Of a stretch of 64,000 nucleotides of DNA, positions 1 through 8,895 are shown in pieces. The stretch's first letter is position 1, and each line of letters opens with the position of its first letter. The translations under genes were made by a program, and so were the position numbers. Under the pieces are notes generated by a model that saw only the letters and a list, made by a program, of their open reading frames with translations, ran no database searches and was not told where the DNA came from. The stretch covers positions 2,294,001 through 2,358,000 of the forward strand of contig NZ_CP170544.1 of the NCBI RefSeq assembly GCF_042693015.1, in the 5' to 3' direction. The DNA comes from Sphingomonas_E sp042693015. Its GTDB lineage: Bacteria > Pseudomonadota > Alphaproteobacteria > Sphingomonadales > Sphingomonadaceae.

Positions 1-361
1 GCTCGTTGAACTGGCGCAGGAGCCCGATCGAAACTGGCCGGTCAAGGAGCCAGCGCAGAACATCGGTGTCGAACAGGTTCCACGATTCTTCGGGACGGAC
101 GAACGTTCCCTGCTTGGGCCGCGAACCCAAAAGGCCCTTCGCGGTCAACATCTTCATCGCCTCGCGCGCGACCGAGCGGCTGATGCCATGTTCCTTCAGG
201 ATGTCCGCTTCGCTGGGGAAAGCGCGCGCGGCGAAATCCCCGACCACGATCGCGCGTCCCAGGATTTCCTGCAGTCCATAGGTGAGATTGCGGCCGAGAT
301 CTTCCTGCACCTGATGTCCCCTGAACAGACGGATGCCACGAGCGACGGCAAAACCATCCAT
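1..361 (-). CDS. FadR-type GntR transcriptional regulator, partial (C-terminus off the left edge)
   Basis: About 120 residues from the N-terminus are visible, starting at ATG 361 and running off the window. They read as a winged helix-turn-helix: an F-P-S-E-A-D-I-L-K-E-H-G-I-S-R-S-V-A-R-E-A-M-type segment, then K-G-L-L-G-S-R-P-K-Q-G-T-F-V, the usual GntR wing, and W-N-L-F-D-T-D-V-L-R-W typical of the FCD (FadR) subfamily. The ligand-binding domain is missing. Such proteins usually repress sugar-acid or carbohydrate genes and bind short palindromes. The TGGACAA-CA-TTGTCCA dyad at 11456 is a plausible target. It is divergent from the TetR gene at 490. No good ribosome-binding site precedes ATG 361, so the start is uncertain. 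Confidence 0.85.
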   Translation of the reverse strand, partial: MDGFAVARGIRLFRGHQVQEDLGRNLTYGLQEILGRAIVVGDFAARAFPSEADILKEHGISRSVAREAMKMLTAKGLLGSRPKQGTFVRPEESWNLFDTDVLRWLLDRPVSIGLLRQFNE

Positions 362-489
362 ATCTTATTTATCCGACAAGGAGGTCCGTTGCCTGTTGCG
401 CGTCTCCCGGTCAACCTCGCTCGGTTCCCGCGCCGGCCATGCGCAACGTCCTGATTGAATTGCTTGTGGGACCTTGCCACAAGAAATTC

Positions 490-1134
490 ATGTCCAAGCC
501 TCAATCGCCAAGCCGGTCCAAGCGCGGTCGTCCGAGCCTGGCGCGGCTCGCCGCCATCGAGCCGATCATTCTCTCCGCGGCCTTCGACCTCTTTCTCGAA
601 GAGGGGTTCGACGTCGCGACCATGGTCAAGGTCGCCGAGGCCGCCAGTCTCTCCAAGAGCACGCTTTATTCGCGCTTCCCGACCAAGGAGGCGCTGTTCG
701 ATGCCGTTATCCGCGAGCGCGTCTCGAAATGGTCGCGCGAATCCTCATTGCACGATCATGAGCTGCCCGAGGACATCGGCGGGCGACTCCATTATCACGC
801 ACGCAACCTCGCGCGCTCGATGATGTCGACCGAGGCCCAGGATCTGAGACGGCTGGTTTATGCGACGGCGGAGCGATTTCCGCGCCTGTCGCGAACCATG
901 TATGAAACAGGCTACCTGCACATGGTCGAATTCATCCGCCAGGATATCGAAGAGGCCGCCCTCCGGGATTCCCGCCCGGTCCGGGATGCGGAAGGTGTCG
1001 CGCGCCATTTCACCAGCGCAATCCTTGGCTGGGTGACCCAGGAGGCAAGCGGCCGCGACCTCACGGTTGCCGAGGCCGAGACTGCCGCGGCGCGTTGCGC
1101 CGACCTCGTGCTTGCTGCGCGCGACGCCTGGTAG
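490..1134 (+). CDS. TetR/AcrR family transcriptional regulator
   Basis: A 214-residue regulator. The N-terminal part has the TetR helix-turn-helix: I-I-L-S-A-A-F-D-L-F-L-E-E-G-F-D, then S-L-S-K-S-T-L-Y-S-R-F-P-T-K-E-A-L-F near residues 48-66. The C-terminal part is the all-helical ligand-binding domain and ends in a TetR_C-like region. I chose ATG 490 because the basic segment K-R-G-R-P-S just before the DNA-binding domain is the usual start; an in-frame ATG at 439 would add 17 residues without homology. It lies divergent from the GntR gene and converges on the GH3 gene at 1137 with almost no gap. The ligand is unknown. It could control the glycosidase run or the palindrome regulon. Confidence 0.88.
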   Translation: MSKPQSPSRSKRGRPSLARLAAIEPIILSAAFDLFLEEGFDVATMVKVAEAASLSKSTLYSRFPTKEALFDAVIRERVSKWSRESSLHDHELPEDIGGRLHYHARNLARSMMSTEAQDLRRLVYATAERFPRLSRTMYETGYLHMVEFIRQDIEEAALRDSRPVRDAEGVARHFTSAILGWVTQEASGRDLTVAEAETAAARCADLVLAARDAW

Positions 1135-1136
1135 CC

Positions 1137-3407
1137 TCAGCCTGTCACCTCGAGATCGGCGGACAGTCCGGCCGCCTCGGCCGATGGGGCCACCGTCACA
1201 ACGAACCGGCCCGGCTCGACGACCGGCCGGAAATCGGCGTCCAGCAGCGCCAGTTGGCCGGCCGAGAGCGGGAAGCTCACGCCGCGGGACTCTCCGGGTT
1301 TCAGGGTAACATGGCGGTATGCCTTGAGCTCGCGGATCGGGCGGGTGACGCTGCCGGCGACATCCTGGACATAGAGCTGGACGAGCTCGGTCGCCGCCTG
1401 CGTGCCCCGGTTGTGAACGGTCAGCCGCACGACCACCTCGCCGTCCGAAGTCATGCGGGTTCTCGACAGTTCAAGGCCCGAATATTCGATCTTGCCATAG
1501 GTCAGCCCATGTCCGAACGGGAAGGCGGCCGCGAACTTGACCTTGATGTAGCGTGTCGATTTCGGCCGACCAAAGCGGCGGCGGGCATAATAATAGGGGA
1601 CCTGGCCCGGCGAGGCTGGAAAGCTGACCGGCAGGCGGCCCGATGGGCCGACTTTTCCGAACAGGACATCGGCAATGGCGTTGCCGGTCTCCGATCCCAG
1701 GAACCAGGTGACCAGGATCGCGGGTGCGGCGAGCACGGCCCCCTGAAGGGCAAGCGCACGACCGTTGCGCAAGACGACGACCACGGGCTTGCCTGTTTGG
1801 GCGATTGCCTCCGCCAGCGCCTGTTGCGCTGGGGGGATGACGACGAGATCGCGCGACGCGTTTTCACCCGACATTGCCTCGCGTTCGCCGAGCGCAAGGA
1901 TCACGATATCGGCCTCCCTGGCCGCGGCCACGGCGGCCGCGATGCCCCCTTCGAGTTCCGTCTCGACCTCCGAGCCGGCCACCACCGTCACCATCGCCGG
2001 ATCGGCAAGGCTCGCACGAATGCCCGAGGCCAGATCGACGGCTTCCTTGTTGTCGGCAAATAACGTCCAGGGTCCATGCAGATTCTTCTGCCCCTCCGCG
2101 AACGGACCGATCAGCGCTATGCGCTTGCCGGTTCGCGACAAAGGCAGGATGTCGCCTTCGTTTTTCAAGAGAACGATCGACCGCTGCGCAGCTTCGCGGG
2201 CCAGGGCGATGGTTGCCGGCTGTCGGGTGCGCGCGCGCTCGCGACGGGCGTCGAGCCTACGAAACGGATCGTCGAACAGACCGAGCGCGGCCTTGAGCGC
2301 GAGAACCCGTCCAACGGCCTCGTCGACCCGGGACATGGGCACATCCCCCGAAGCCACCAGCGAAGGGATGTGGTCGCGAAAGAGGCCGCTCGCCATACTC
2401 ATGTCGACGCCGGCCATGATGGCGAGCCTTGCGGCCTGCCGCGCGTCCTGCGCCAGGCCATGCTCGACGAGCTCGGCATCACCATTATAGTCGCCGACGA
2501 CGAGGCCCTTGAATCCCATTTCCTTGCGCAAGATGTCCGTCAACAGCCAGTGATTGCCGTGGGCGGGGACGCCGGCCAGGTCCTCGAAGGCCGCCATGAC
2601 GGTGGCGCATCCAGCTTCGAGCGCCGCCGCAAAGGGTGGAAGATAGACCTCGCGCAAGGTCCGTTCGGAAATGTCCGCGACATTATAGTCGACCCCACCC
2701 TCGGCCGCGCCATAAGCCGCAAAATGCTTCATGCAGGCCGCCACGGAATGCGGATCGGACAAGGATGCGCCCTGAAATCCCCGCGTTCGGGCCTTGCCGA
2801 GGTCGCACGACAGAAGGACATCTTCTCCCGCGCCCTCGACGGTGCGGCCCCAGCGCGCGTCCCGGCCGACGTCCACCATTGGAGCAAAGACCCAGTCGAT
2901 GCCGGCGGCCGACATCTCGTCGGCCGAGGCGCGTGCCGTTCGTTCGGCAAGTCCCGGATCGAAGGTCGCGGCTTCGCCGAGCGGAACGGGAAAGACGGTC
3001 CGATAGCCGTGGATGACGTCGGCGGCGAACAACAGGGGAATCGCCTGGCGCGATGAAATCGCGGCGCGCTGCAGTTCGGTCTGCATCGCCACGCCATAGC
3101 CGTTGAAGATGCCGCCAAGTCGCCCGGCGCGCGCATCCGCCATGAGATTGTCGACATTGCGCTTCGCGGCGGCCGGATTGATACTGGCCGCCGCCGCCGA
3201 CGTCCAGGGCGATGGCATGAGGGTCAGTTGCCCGGCCTTCTCCTCGATCGACATGCGATCGATCAGCGACCGTATCCGGCTGGCGTGCGCCCCCCCCTCG
3301 AGCATCGCGATCGCGGCACGCAACGGCGATGCCTGCCACGCGGCAAAAGCTGCCGAACCGAGGAAAAGGGCGCGGCGGCTAAGCTCGGGCATTGCGCTGG
3401 CGCTCAT
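1137..3407 (-). CDS. Exported GH3 family beta-glucosidase (BglX-like)
   Basis: A 756-residue glycoside hydrolase of family 3. The order is a twin-arginine signal (L-S-R-R-A-L-F-L-G-S-A-A near residues 9-20), the (beta/alpha)8 catalytic domain, the alpha/beta sandwich, and a C-terminal fibronectin III-like domain. The predicted nucleophile is Asp306 in L-V-V-G-D-Y-N-G. The K-H-F-A and R-G-F-Q-G substrate-pocket motifs are present. It should hydrolyse beta-linked glucosides or xylosides in the periplasm. ATG 3407 overlaps the stop codon of the ThuA-like gene upstream by four bases (ATGA), so the two are translationally coupled. An alternative start M6 at 3392 is possible. Confidence 0.93.
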   Translation of the reverse strand: MSASAMPELSRRALFLGSAAFAAWQASPLRAAIAMLEGGAHASRIRSLIDRMSIEEKAGQLTLMPSPWTSAAAASINPAAAKRNVDNLMADARAGRLGGIFNGYGVAMQTELQRAAISSRQAIPLLFAADVIHGYRTVFPVPLGEAATFDPGLAERTARASADEMSAAGIDWVFAPMVDVGRDARWGRTVEGAGEDVLLSCDLGKARTRGFQGASLSDPHSVAACMKHFAAYGAAEGGVDYNVADISERTLREVYLPPFAAALEAGCATVMAAFEDLAGVPAHGNHWLLTDILRKEMGFKGLVVGDYNGDAELVEHGLAQDARQAARLAIMAGVDMSMASGLFRDHIPSLVASGDVPMSRVDEAVGRVLALKAALGLFDDPFRRLDARRERARTRQPATIALAREAAQRSIVLLKNEGDILPLSRTGKRIALIGPFAEGQKNLHGPWTLFADNKEAVDLASGIRASLADPAMVTVVAGSEVETELEGGIAAAVAAAREADIVILALGEREAMSGENASRDLVVIPPAQQALAEAIAQTGKPVVVVLRNGRALALQGAVLAAPAILVTWFLGSETGNAIADVLFGKVGPSGRLPVSFPASPGQVPYYYARRRFGRPKSTRYIKVKFAAAFPFGHGLTYGKIEYSGLELSRTRMTSDGEVVVRLTVHNRGTQAATELVQLYVQDVAGSVTRPIRELKAYRHVTLKPGESRGVSFPLSAGQLALLDADFRPVVEPGRFVVTVAPSAEAAGLSADLEVTG

Positions 3408-4357
3408 CGGCCCGCCTCCTTCCTATGCACGGCCGACGACGGAATCTCGACGCCGTTTGCGCAACCGGACCCTTCGAGCCCGGCGGCCCAGCTGATGGCG
3501 CCGCCGATGAGGCGTCGATGGGCGACCTCGCCATAGGATGATGCGGTATGGCCAAGCGCCGAATAGAATGCCCGGCCATTTCCGACACAATGGGTCCAGA
3601 CCATCGGATGATCGCCCCCCATCCCGATGTTGCGATCCGTGAACGGCCACGGCAGGTCCATCCGCGGGACGTAGGTCCGCTCGTCGATGGTTGCGAGAAT
3701 GCGATAGCCCCTGGCACGGGGATTGGAGGCAAAGGAATACCATTCATCCGTGCGCTTCCATGTCGCTCCGAGATGGCGGGTCGCCGGATTGTCATGATCC
3801 TCGATCCTGAGCGTCGCCTGCTGGAATTGCGGATTCATGGTGTGGCCAATGAACTGGGCGCCGACGAGATCGTCGACATACCAGCGCCACGCATAGTCCG
3901 GATCTCCGCCGGCCCCATGAAGGCCGACATAGCCGCCGCCCGCTTCAAGCCAGGTTCGGAAGGCCTCACGCTGTGCCGGCGTCAGGACATCGCCGCTGAC
4001 GCTGTTCCAGACGACCACCTTGAACCGTCTCAGCTGGTCGGGATTGAAAACCGCCGCATTCTCGGTGTCGAAGCTCGACCAGCCGCGCTCGCGCGCGATA
4101 TCGCCAAGCGCCGCCTTGGCGGCGGCGATCTGCTCGTCGTCGCGAAACCCGTTGGTCTTGGAGAAAATCAGGACCGCGGTGCCGGCGGGCATTGCGGGCA
4201 GATCAGGCTTCACGCTGTCGTAGCCCTGGCCGATTCCAAAGGCCATGCGACCGAAATTGGCGAGCCCGAAGCCGTGAAGAAACAGCGCGAACAATATGAG
4301 GAGAAGCGTCAGGACGCCTCCGATGGCAAACAGGGACCATTTTAGCGCTCGCTTCAT
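3404..4357 (-). CDS. Membrane-anchored ThuA-like domain protein
   Basis: A 317-residue protein with one N-terminal transmembrane segment (about residues 8-30, rich in Leu, Ile and Phe), then a ThuA-type class I glutamine-amidotransferase-like domain: A-V-L-I-F-S-K-T-N-G-F-R-D, F-K-V-V-V-W-N-S-V-S-G-D-V-L, G-G-G-Y-V-G-L-H-G-A-G, W-K-R-T-D-E-W-Y-S-F, and H-P-M-V-W-T-H near the end. ThuA-type domains act on sugars (trehalose utilisation, and 3-keto-glycoside breakdown in several Gram-negative clusters). With the anchor it should face the periplasm. It sits inside the glycosidase run and overlaps the GH3 gene by four bases. The exact reaction is not known. Confidence 0.85.
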   Translation of the reverse strand: MKRALKWSLFAIGGVLTLLLILFALFLHGFGLANFGRMAFGIGQGYDSVKPDLPAMPAGTAVLIFSKTNGFRDDEQIAAAKAALGDIARERGWSSFDTENAAVFNPDQLRRFKVVVWNSVSGDVLTPAQREAFRTWLEAGGGYVGLHGAGGDPDYAWRWYVDDLVGAQFIGHTMNPQFQQATLRIEDHDNPATRHLGATWKRTDEWYSFASNPRARGYRILATIDERTYVPRMDLPWPFTDRNIGMGGDHPMVWTHCVGNGRAFYSALGHTASSYGEVAHRRLIGGAISWAAGLEGSGCANGVEIPSSAVHRKEAGR

Positions 4358-4412
4358 CCTGAGGCCTCATCCGCGCCCATGGCGCCCTTGATTAGAATTG
4401 CGAAAAGCACGC

Positions 4413-7265
4413 TCATGGCTCGACGAAGACCGGGCCTGACAGGCCCGCCGGTTCGCCGCCGATCGCCCGCAGGATCAGGGCCGCAGTCACCTGGCGGCGG
4501 CCAGCGGCGATGGGAACGACGAGCGGTCCCGGCGTCTTGTCGGGCTTGCGCGCAACGACCTCGCCGTCGAGCATGACCTCCCCGCTCCCCATGATGCCGG
4601 AAAATTTGAGATGCGCGCCCTGGCTCGCCATGGCGTCGCCCAGGTCGATCCGGGCGGCCAGGATGACGAACCCATCACCTGCGGCCGGTGCCGGCCGTTC
4701 ACCAGCGATGATCGGATCCCAGCTATTCATGTCATTGTCGGCAAGCTCGGGGATGGCCCTCGGCCGTTCGACGAGAACGGGCGATTGCCGCCAGCCCGAG
4801 ACCGCTTGCCGCAGCGACGGTGGCAGCGCCTGGCGGATCGCGCCCGGGACAACGGTGACCGTTGCGAGCGCCGGCCGCAACCCGGGAGACGCGGCGGTGA
4901 GCGTCATCCTGCCCGTTCCTCCGCGCATGGTCTGTACGATCGCCTGGGCAAGCCCGTTGAACAGCTGGACCTGATTGCCCTTGGATGGCGCCAGCGAAAC
5001 CGGGTTGCCATTGCCAACCCCGATGATGCGGCCACCGCTTATCGAAAGCTCGACCGCCAGATTGGCGGTCGGGACCGGTCTGCCTTTCGCATCCACCGCC
5101 TCGATCCTGACGGGCTGCGCGTCGACGCCGTCACCGGCAAGCGCGGCGCGATCGGGCGTCAGGCGCAGGCGGATCGGGCTGCCGGTGGTTTCGACTTTCG
5201 ACGTGGCGGCGATCCGTCCGTCTTTCCATCCCACCGCCTCGAGCGTCCCCGGTCGGTACGGCACGTCGAAGCTGATCATGTCATAGGGATCGGGCGTGCC
5301 ACTTCCGACCGGCTTGCCGTTCAACCGCAGCTCCACGCGCTCCAGATTGGTGGCGACCATCACCGCAACCATCTCGCCGTCGCGCCCATCCCAGTTCCAG
5401 TGCGGGAGGATGTCGATGAGCGGACGATCCTTCACCCACAGGGCACGACGGATGAAGAAAGCGGATTTGGGGAAGCCGCACAGATCGAGAATGCCGAAAT
5501 AGCTCGAATTGGCGGGCCAGGACCCCGGGGTCGGCTCGCCATGATAGTCGAGACCCGTCCATACGAAGCCGCCTGCAAGATAGGGCCGCGTGTCGATGGC
5601 CCGCCACGCCTTGCGCTGGGTCAACCCCCAGCCTGCGGCCTCGCTATCGTCGCTCGATCGGATCTGCCTGGTCTTGTCGGTTCGCCATTCGCCGCGCGTC
5701 ATAAACGCGCTGGTATCTTCGGAACTCAGCATCGGCAGATGCGGGTTTTCCTTGTGGAAGCGATCATAGGACGCATGCTGATAATTGAAGCCGATGACGT
5801 CGACAGCCTGGCTCACATTGACGGGCGTGAACATGCCGCTGTTCATCGCCGCCGTGACCGGGCGCGTGTCGTCGAGCGACTTGACCCTCGCCGTGGCTCT
5901 CCGGACCATTTCGAAGCCGACGGTCGTTCCCTGGAAGGGTTCCTCGTTGAAGACCGACCAGAGGATCACGCTCGGGTGGTTGCGATCGCGCCGGACCAGC
6001 CATTCGAGCTGCTCGATATAATCCGGGCTCACATTGAAATTGCGGTTCTCGTCCATGACCAGCATGCCGAGACGGTCACAGACATGAAGCAGCGCCGGAT
6101 CCGGGGCTCCGTGCGAACAGCGGATGGCGTTGCAACCCATCGCCTTGAGCTGGCGCACGCGCCATTCGACAATCGCGGCAGGAACCGCCACGCCAACGCC
6201 GGCATGATCCTGATGGAGGCAAACGCCCTTGAGCTTGAGAGGCGCTTCGTTGAGGAAAAAGCCGCGCTCCGCATCGAACCGGATCGTCCGAAATCCACAG
6301 GGCGTCGTCCGTTCGTCGACGACCTTCCCGTCGCGCAGCAGCCGCGTCCGCACCGAATAGAGATTGGGCATTTCGACGGACCACAACTTTGGACGAATAC
6401 CGCCAATTTCCGTCTGGATTATGCTGCGTTCGAGGGGCAGCGCGGTGCCCTGGCCTCTGGCGGACGCCACGACGCTGCCATCGGCGTCCAGGAGATCGAC
6501 CATGATCTCGGCGGATCGCGGCTCCCGTTCGATCGAGTAAAGCGTGACCTCGACCGGAATCCGCCACTCACCGCTCGTCTGTCGGCGCGGATCGGCATGG
6601 ACGCCGTCGGTCACGATGCTGACCGGTGCGCGATCGACGAGCCATACATCGCGGTAAATCCCCGCGCCTTCATACCACCAGCCTTCGGCGGCATCCGCGT
6701 CGACACGGATCGCGAGCATGTTATTTGTCTCGCCGAAGGTCGCCATCGACGTAATATCGATGCTGAAACCGTTATAGCCTGACCAGTTATGTTCAACGGG
6801 CGTGCCATTGAACCAGAGGGTGGCGTTGGTTGCGATCGCGCCGAACTGGATCTCCAGGTAGCGCCCCTCAAGCGAGCGGTCGAGGGTAATGGCCCGCCGA
6901 TACCAGGCGATGCCTCGCTTGCGATATCCTTGCGCGATATTTTCGGTTTGCACCGGCGGCGCCTCGATCGCCCAGTCATGGGGAAGGTCGACCGTCCGCC
7001 AGGACGCATCATCATGATTGGGGGCTGCCGCCCCCCGTGCCCCGCCCGCCTTGGCCGCGACATAAGAGGCGGATTGGCCCCGCAAGGGTTTGGGTTCGAT
7101 TTCACCGGGATGAAATCGCCAGCCGACATTGAGCGAAGCCCCCGGCGCCGGCACGGTTCCGGGCACGGCACCAACCTTGACCCTGCCCCCAGCCATCGCG
7201 GGCCGCGGAAGCGAGGCGGCGATGAGGCCGCCTCCGAAGGCTTGCAGCAGGGTTCGTCTTTTCAT
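4413..7265 (-). CDS. Exported GH2 family glycosidase (beta-galactosidase-like)
   Basis: A 950-residue glycoside hydrolase of family 2. A Tat-like signal (M-K-R-R-T-L-L-Q-A-F) is followed by the sugar-binding jelly roll (Y-R-K-R-G-I-A-W-Y-R-R), the immunoglobulin-like domain and the TIM barrel. The predicted acid/base is Glu441 in W-S-V-F-N-E-E-P, and the nucleophile is Glu516 in S-S-E-D-T-S. The C-terminal DUF4982-like and Ig-like domains are typical of exported GH2 enzymes. I chose ATG 7265 over ATG 7280 because a GAGG Shine-Dalgarno sequence precedes it and the Tat motif starts there. The substrate could be a beta-galactoside, glucuronide or similar; the sequence does not decide. Confidence 0.92.
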   Translation of the reverse strand: MKRRTLLQAFGGGLIAASLPRPAMAGGRVKVGAVPGTVPAPGASLNVGWRFHPGEIEPKPLRGQSASYVAAKAGGARGAAAPNHDDASWRTVDLPHDWAIEAPPVQTENIAQGYRKRGIAWYRRAITLDRSLEGRYLEIQFGAIATNATLWFNGTPVEHNWSGYNGFSIDITSMATFGETNNMLAIRVDADAAEGWWYEGAGIYRDVWLVDRAPVSIVTDGVHADPRRQTSGEWRIPVEVTLYSIEREPRSAEIMVDLLDADGSVVASARGQGTALPLERSIIQTEIGGIRPKLWSVEMPNLYSVRTRLLRDGKVVDERTTPCGFRTIRFDAERGFFLNEAPLKLKGVCLHQDHAGVGVAVPAAIVEWRVRQLKAMGCNAIRCSHGAPDPALLHVCDRLGMLVMDENRNFNVSPDYIEQLEWLVRRDRNHPSVILWSVFNEEPFQGTTVGFEMVRRATARVKSLDDTRPVTAAMNSGMFTPVNVSQAVDVIGFNYQHASYDRFHKENPHLPMLSSEDTSAFMTRGEWRTDKTRQIRSSDDSEAAGWGLTQRKAWRAIDTRPYLAGGFVWTGLDYHGEPTPGSWPANSSYFGILDLCGFPKSAFFIRRALWVKDRPLIDILPHWNWDGRDGEMVAVMVATNLERVELRLNGKPVGSGTPDPYDMISFDVPYRPGTLEAVGWKDGRIAATSKVETTGSPIRLRLTPDRAALAGDGVDAQPVRIEAVDAKGRPVPTANLAVELSISGGRIIGVGNGNPVSLAPSKGNQVQLFNGLAQAIVQTMRGGTGRMTLTAASPGLRPALATVTVVPGAIRQALPPSLRQAVSGWRQSPVLVERPRAIPELADNDMNSWDPIIAGERPAPAAGDGFVILAARIDLGDAMASQGAHLKFSGIMGSGEVMLDGEVVARKPDKTPGPLVVPIAAGRRQVTAALILRAIGGEPAGLSGPVFVEP

Positions 7266-7342
7266 CAAATCCTCGAACATAAGGCGGGCAGGCAGGCGAC
7301 GCGGTGCCGCCCTTTCTCAAACCGGTTTTCTGACGCTCGTCG

Positions 7343-8857
7343 TCAGGCTTCGATCTCGATCAGCGCGACGCCTTCGGCTGGCAGGTCGATCAGCAGACCC
7401 GCGTTGCGATCGAGCCTGCGCTGCTCGGGAGGCGCGAGTTCCGCTGCCTTGCGGATCTCTTCGACCTGAGTGCGCGTCGGATATTGCGGCGAACCGAGCG
7501 CCCGCCACCGCGGGAGCGGTGATCCGCGCTCCTGGTCCACAAAGCTGACCTTCACCCGTGCGCCGGGGCGCGCACCCTTCAAGGCAATGGCGAAACGCCT
7601 GGCGCTGCCCGTCACGGTTCGTTCCGAGCTTCTGCCGGGAATGCCCGACGGCTGCTGTACTTCCGCCAGGTTCCAGACCAGGGCGGCCGCTCCCTTTCCG
7701 GTCTTGCTGGCGAGCGCCGGCCCCGTCGCCGCCAGGCGGCGCTGCCCCAGCCGATGAAGCAGCCGATAGGTGTTGAACGACGGTCGCGGGATGTTGCGCT
7801 GGGCAATCATGCCCCATCCGCCGTCGCCTTCCTTCAGGATGAAGTTCGGGAAGTTGATCTCCTCGAACACGTTGCTCAGCGCCCATTGCGACATGGCATG
7901 GCAATATGGGAGGCAGCGCGAGATGATGTGCGCGATCATGGCCGGGCTGTCGGAGGACCATTCGCTGAGCCACAGCTCGGCACCGCGATAGGGAGAGGCG
8001 TCGATCTGTGCGCGAACCTGCGCCATCGCCGCCGGGATGACCTCACTCGTCGGGTGGAGCGCCGCCGTGCCGAACATCTCCTTCTGATCGTCGCCCGCAT
8101 AGATGTGGGTCGAGACGAAATCGACCGGAAGTCGCTCCTGCGCGCAGAAGTTCAGGAATTCCGGGATCCACTGGACGGCGGCCGTCGATGGGCCTCCGAC
8201 ACGCAAGGCCGGGTCAACGGCCTTGATCGCCCGCGCGGCAGCCTTGTACATCTCGAAATAGTCGGCCTGGCTGCCTGAGAAGAACCATTTGAGATTGGGC
8301 TCGTTCCAGACCTCGAAATACCACTGACGGACCTCCCGGGCGCCATAGCGGTCGAGCAGGTGGCGCACGAAGGCCTGGATGAAATTTCCCCAGTCGCTAG
8401 GCGATGCGGGCGGCGTGATGTTGGCGTTATAGGTGAAATTCAGTCGGGTCGTTCCGCTGGCCAGCTTGCGCGGCATGAAGCTCAGTTCGACAAAGGGCTG
8501 CACCCCGCGGGCGAGCAATCCATCATAGACGTCGTCGACATTCTGGAAATTGGGATCCTTGCCGCCCATGCCGCCCGGCCAGACGCCGAGATCGTCGTTG
8601 AAGATCCCGTGGAAGCGCACGCGTTCGAGCCCGGCTTCGTTTCGAAAGCGTTCGAGATCGCGGCGCCAGGATTCGCGCAGTGTTATCGAGGCGCGATCAG
8701 ACCCGGCGCACCTCGACCAGATATGATCGAGGGGACCGGTCTCGTCGTTCAGGTCGATTTCCACGCGCTCGGTCGCAGGCTGGGCCCGAACGCTGTCGCT
8801 GGCCAGAACCGCGGCCGTAGCGACACCGGCTCCGATCACGTCTCGACGATTCCACAT
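7343..8857 (-). CDS. Exported GH39 family glycosidase (beta-xylosidase-like)
   Basis: A 504-residue glycoside hydrolase of family 39. A Tat-type start (M-W-N-R-R-D-V-I-G-A-G) is followed by a TIM barrel carrying F-E-V-W-N-E-P-N-L with acid/base Glu186, and W-L-S-E-W-S-S with nucleophile Glu299, then a C-terminal beta domain. Family members release xylose or other pentoses from beta-linked glycosides. Exported like its neighbours, it belongs to the same minus-strand run, between the GH2 and the second GH3 gene. Confidence 0.92.
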   Translation of the reverse strand: MWNRRDVIGAGVATAAVLASDSVRAQPATERVEIDLNDETGPLDHIWSRCAGSDRASITLRESWRRDLERFRNEAGLERVRFHGIFNDDLGVWPGGMGGKDPNFQNVDDVYDGLLARGVQPFVELSFMPRKLASGTTRLNFTYNANITPPASPSDWGNFIQAFVRHLLDRYGAREVRQWYFEVWNEPNLKWFFSGSQADYFEMYKAAARAIKAVDPALRVGGPSTAAVQWIPEFLNFCAQERLPVDFVSTHIYAGDDQKEMFGTAALHPTSEVIPAAMAQVRAQIDASPYRGAELWLSEWSSDSPAMIAHIISRCLPYCHAMSQWALSNVFEEINFPNFILKEGDGGWGMIAQRNIPRPSFNTYRLLHRLGQRRLAATGPALASKTGKGAAALVWNLAEVQQPSGIPGRSSERTVTGSARRFAIALKGARPGARVKVSFVDQERGSPLPRWRALGSPQYPTRTQVEEIRKAAELAPPEQRRLDRNAGLLIDLPAEGVALIEIEA

Positions 8858-8895
8858 ATATTCTGCTCCTTGCGCGCGTGCGGCGTGCCAATCGG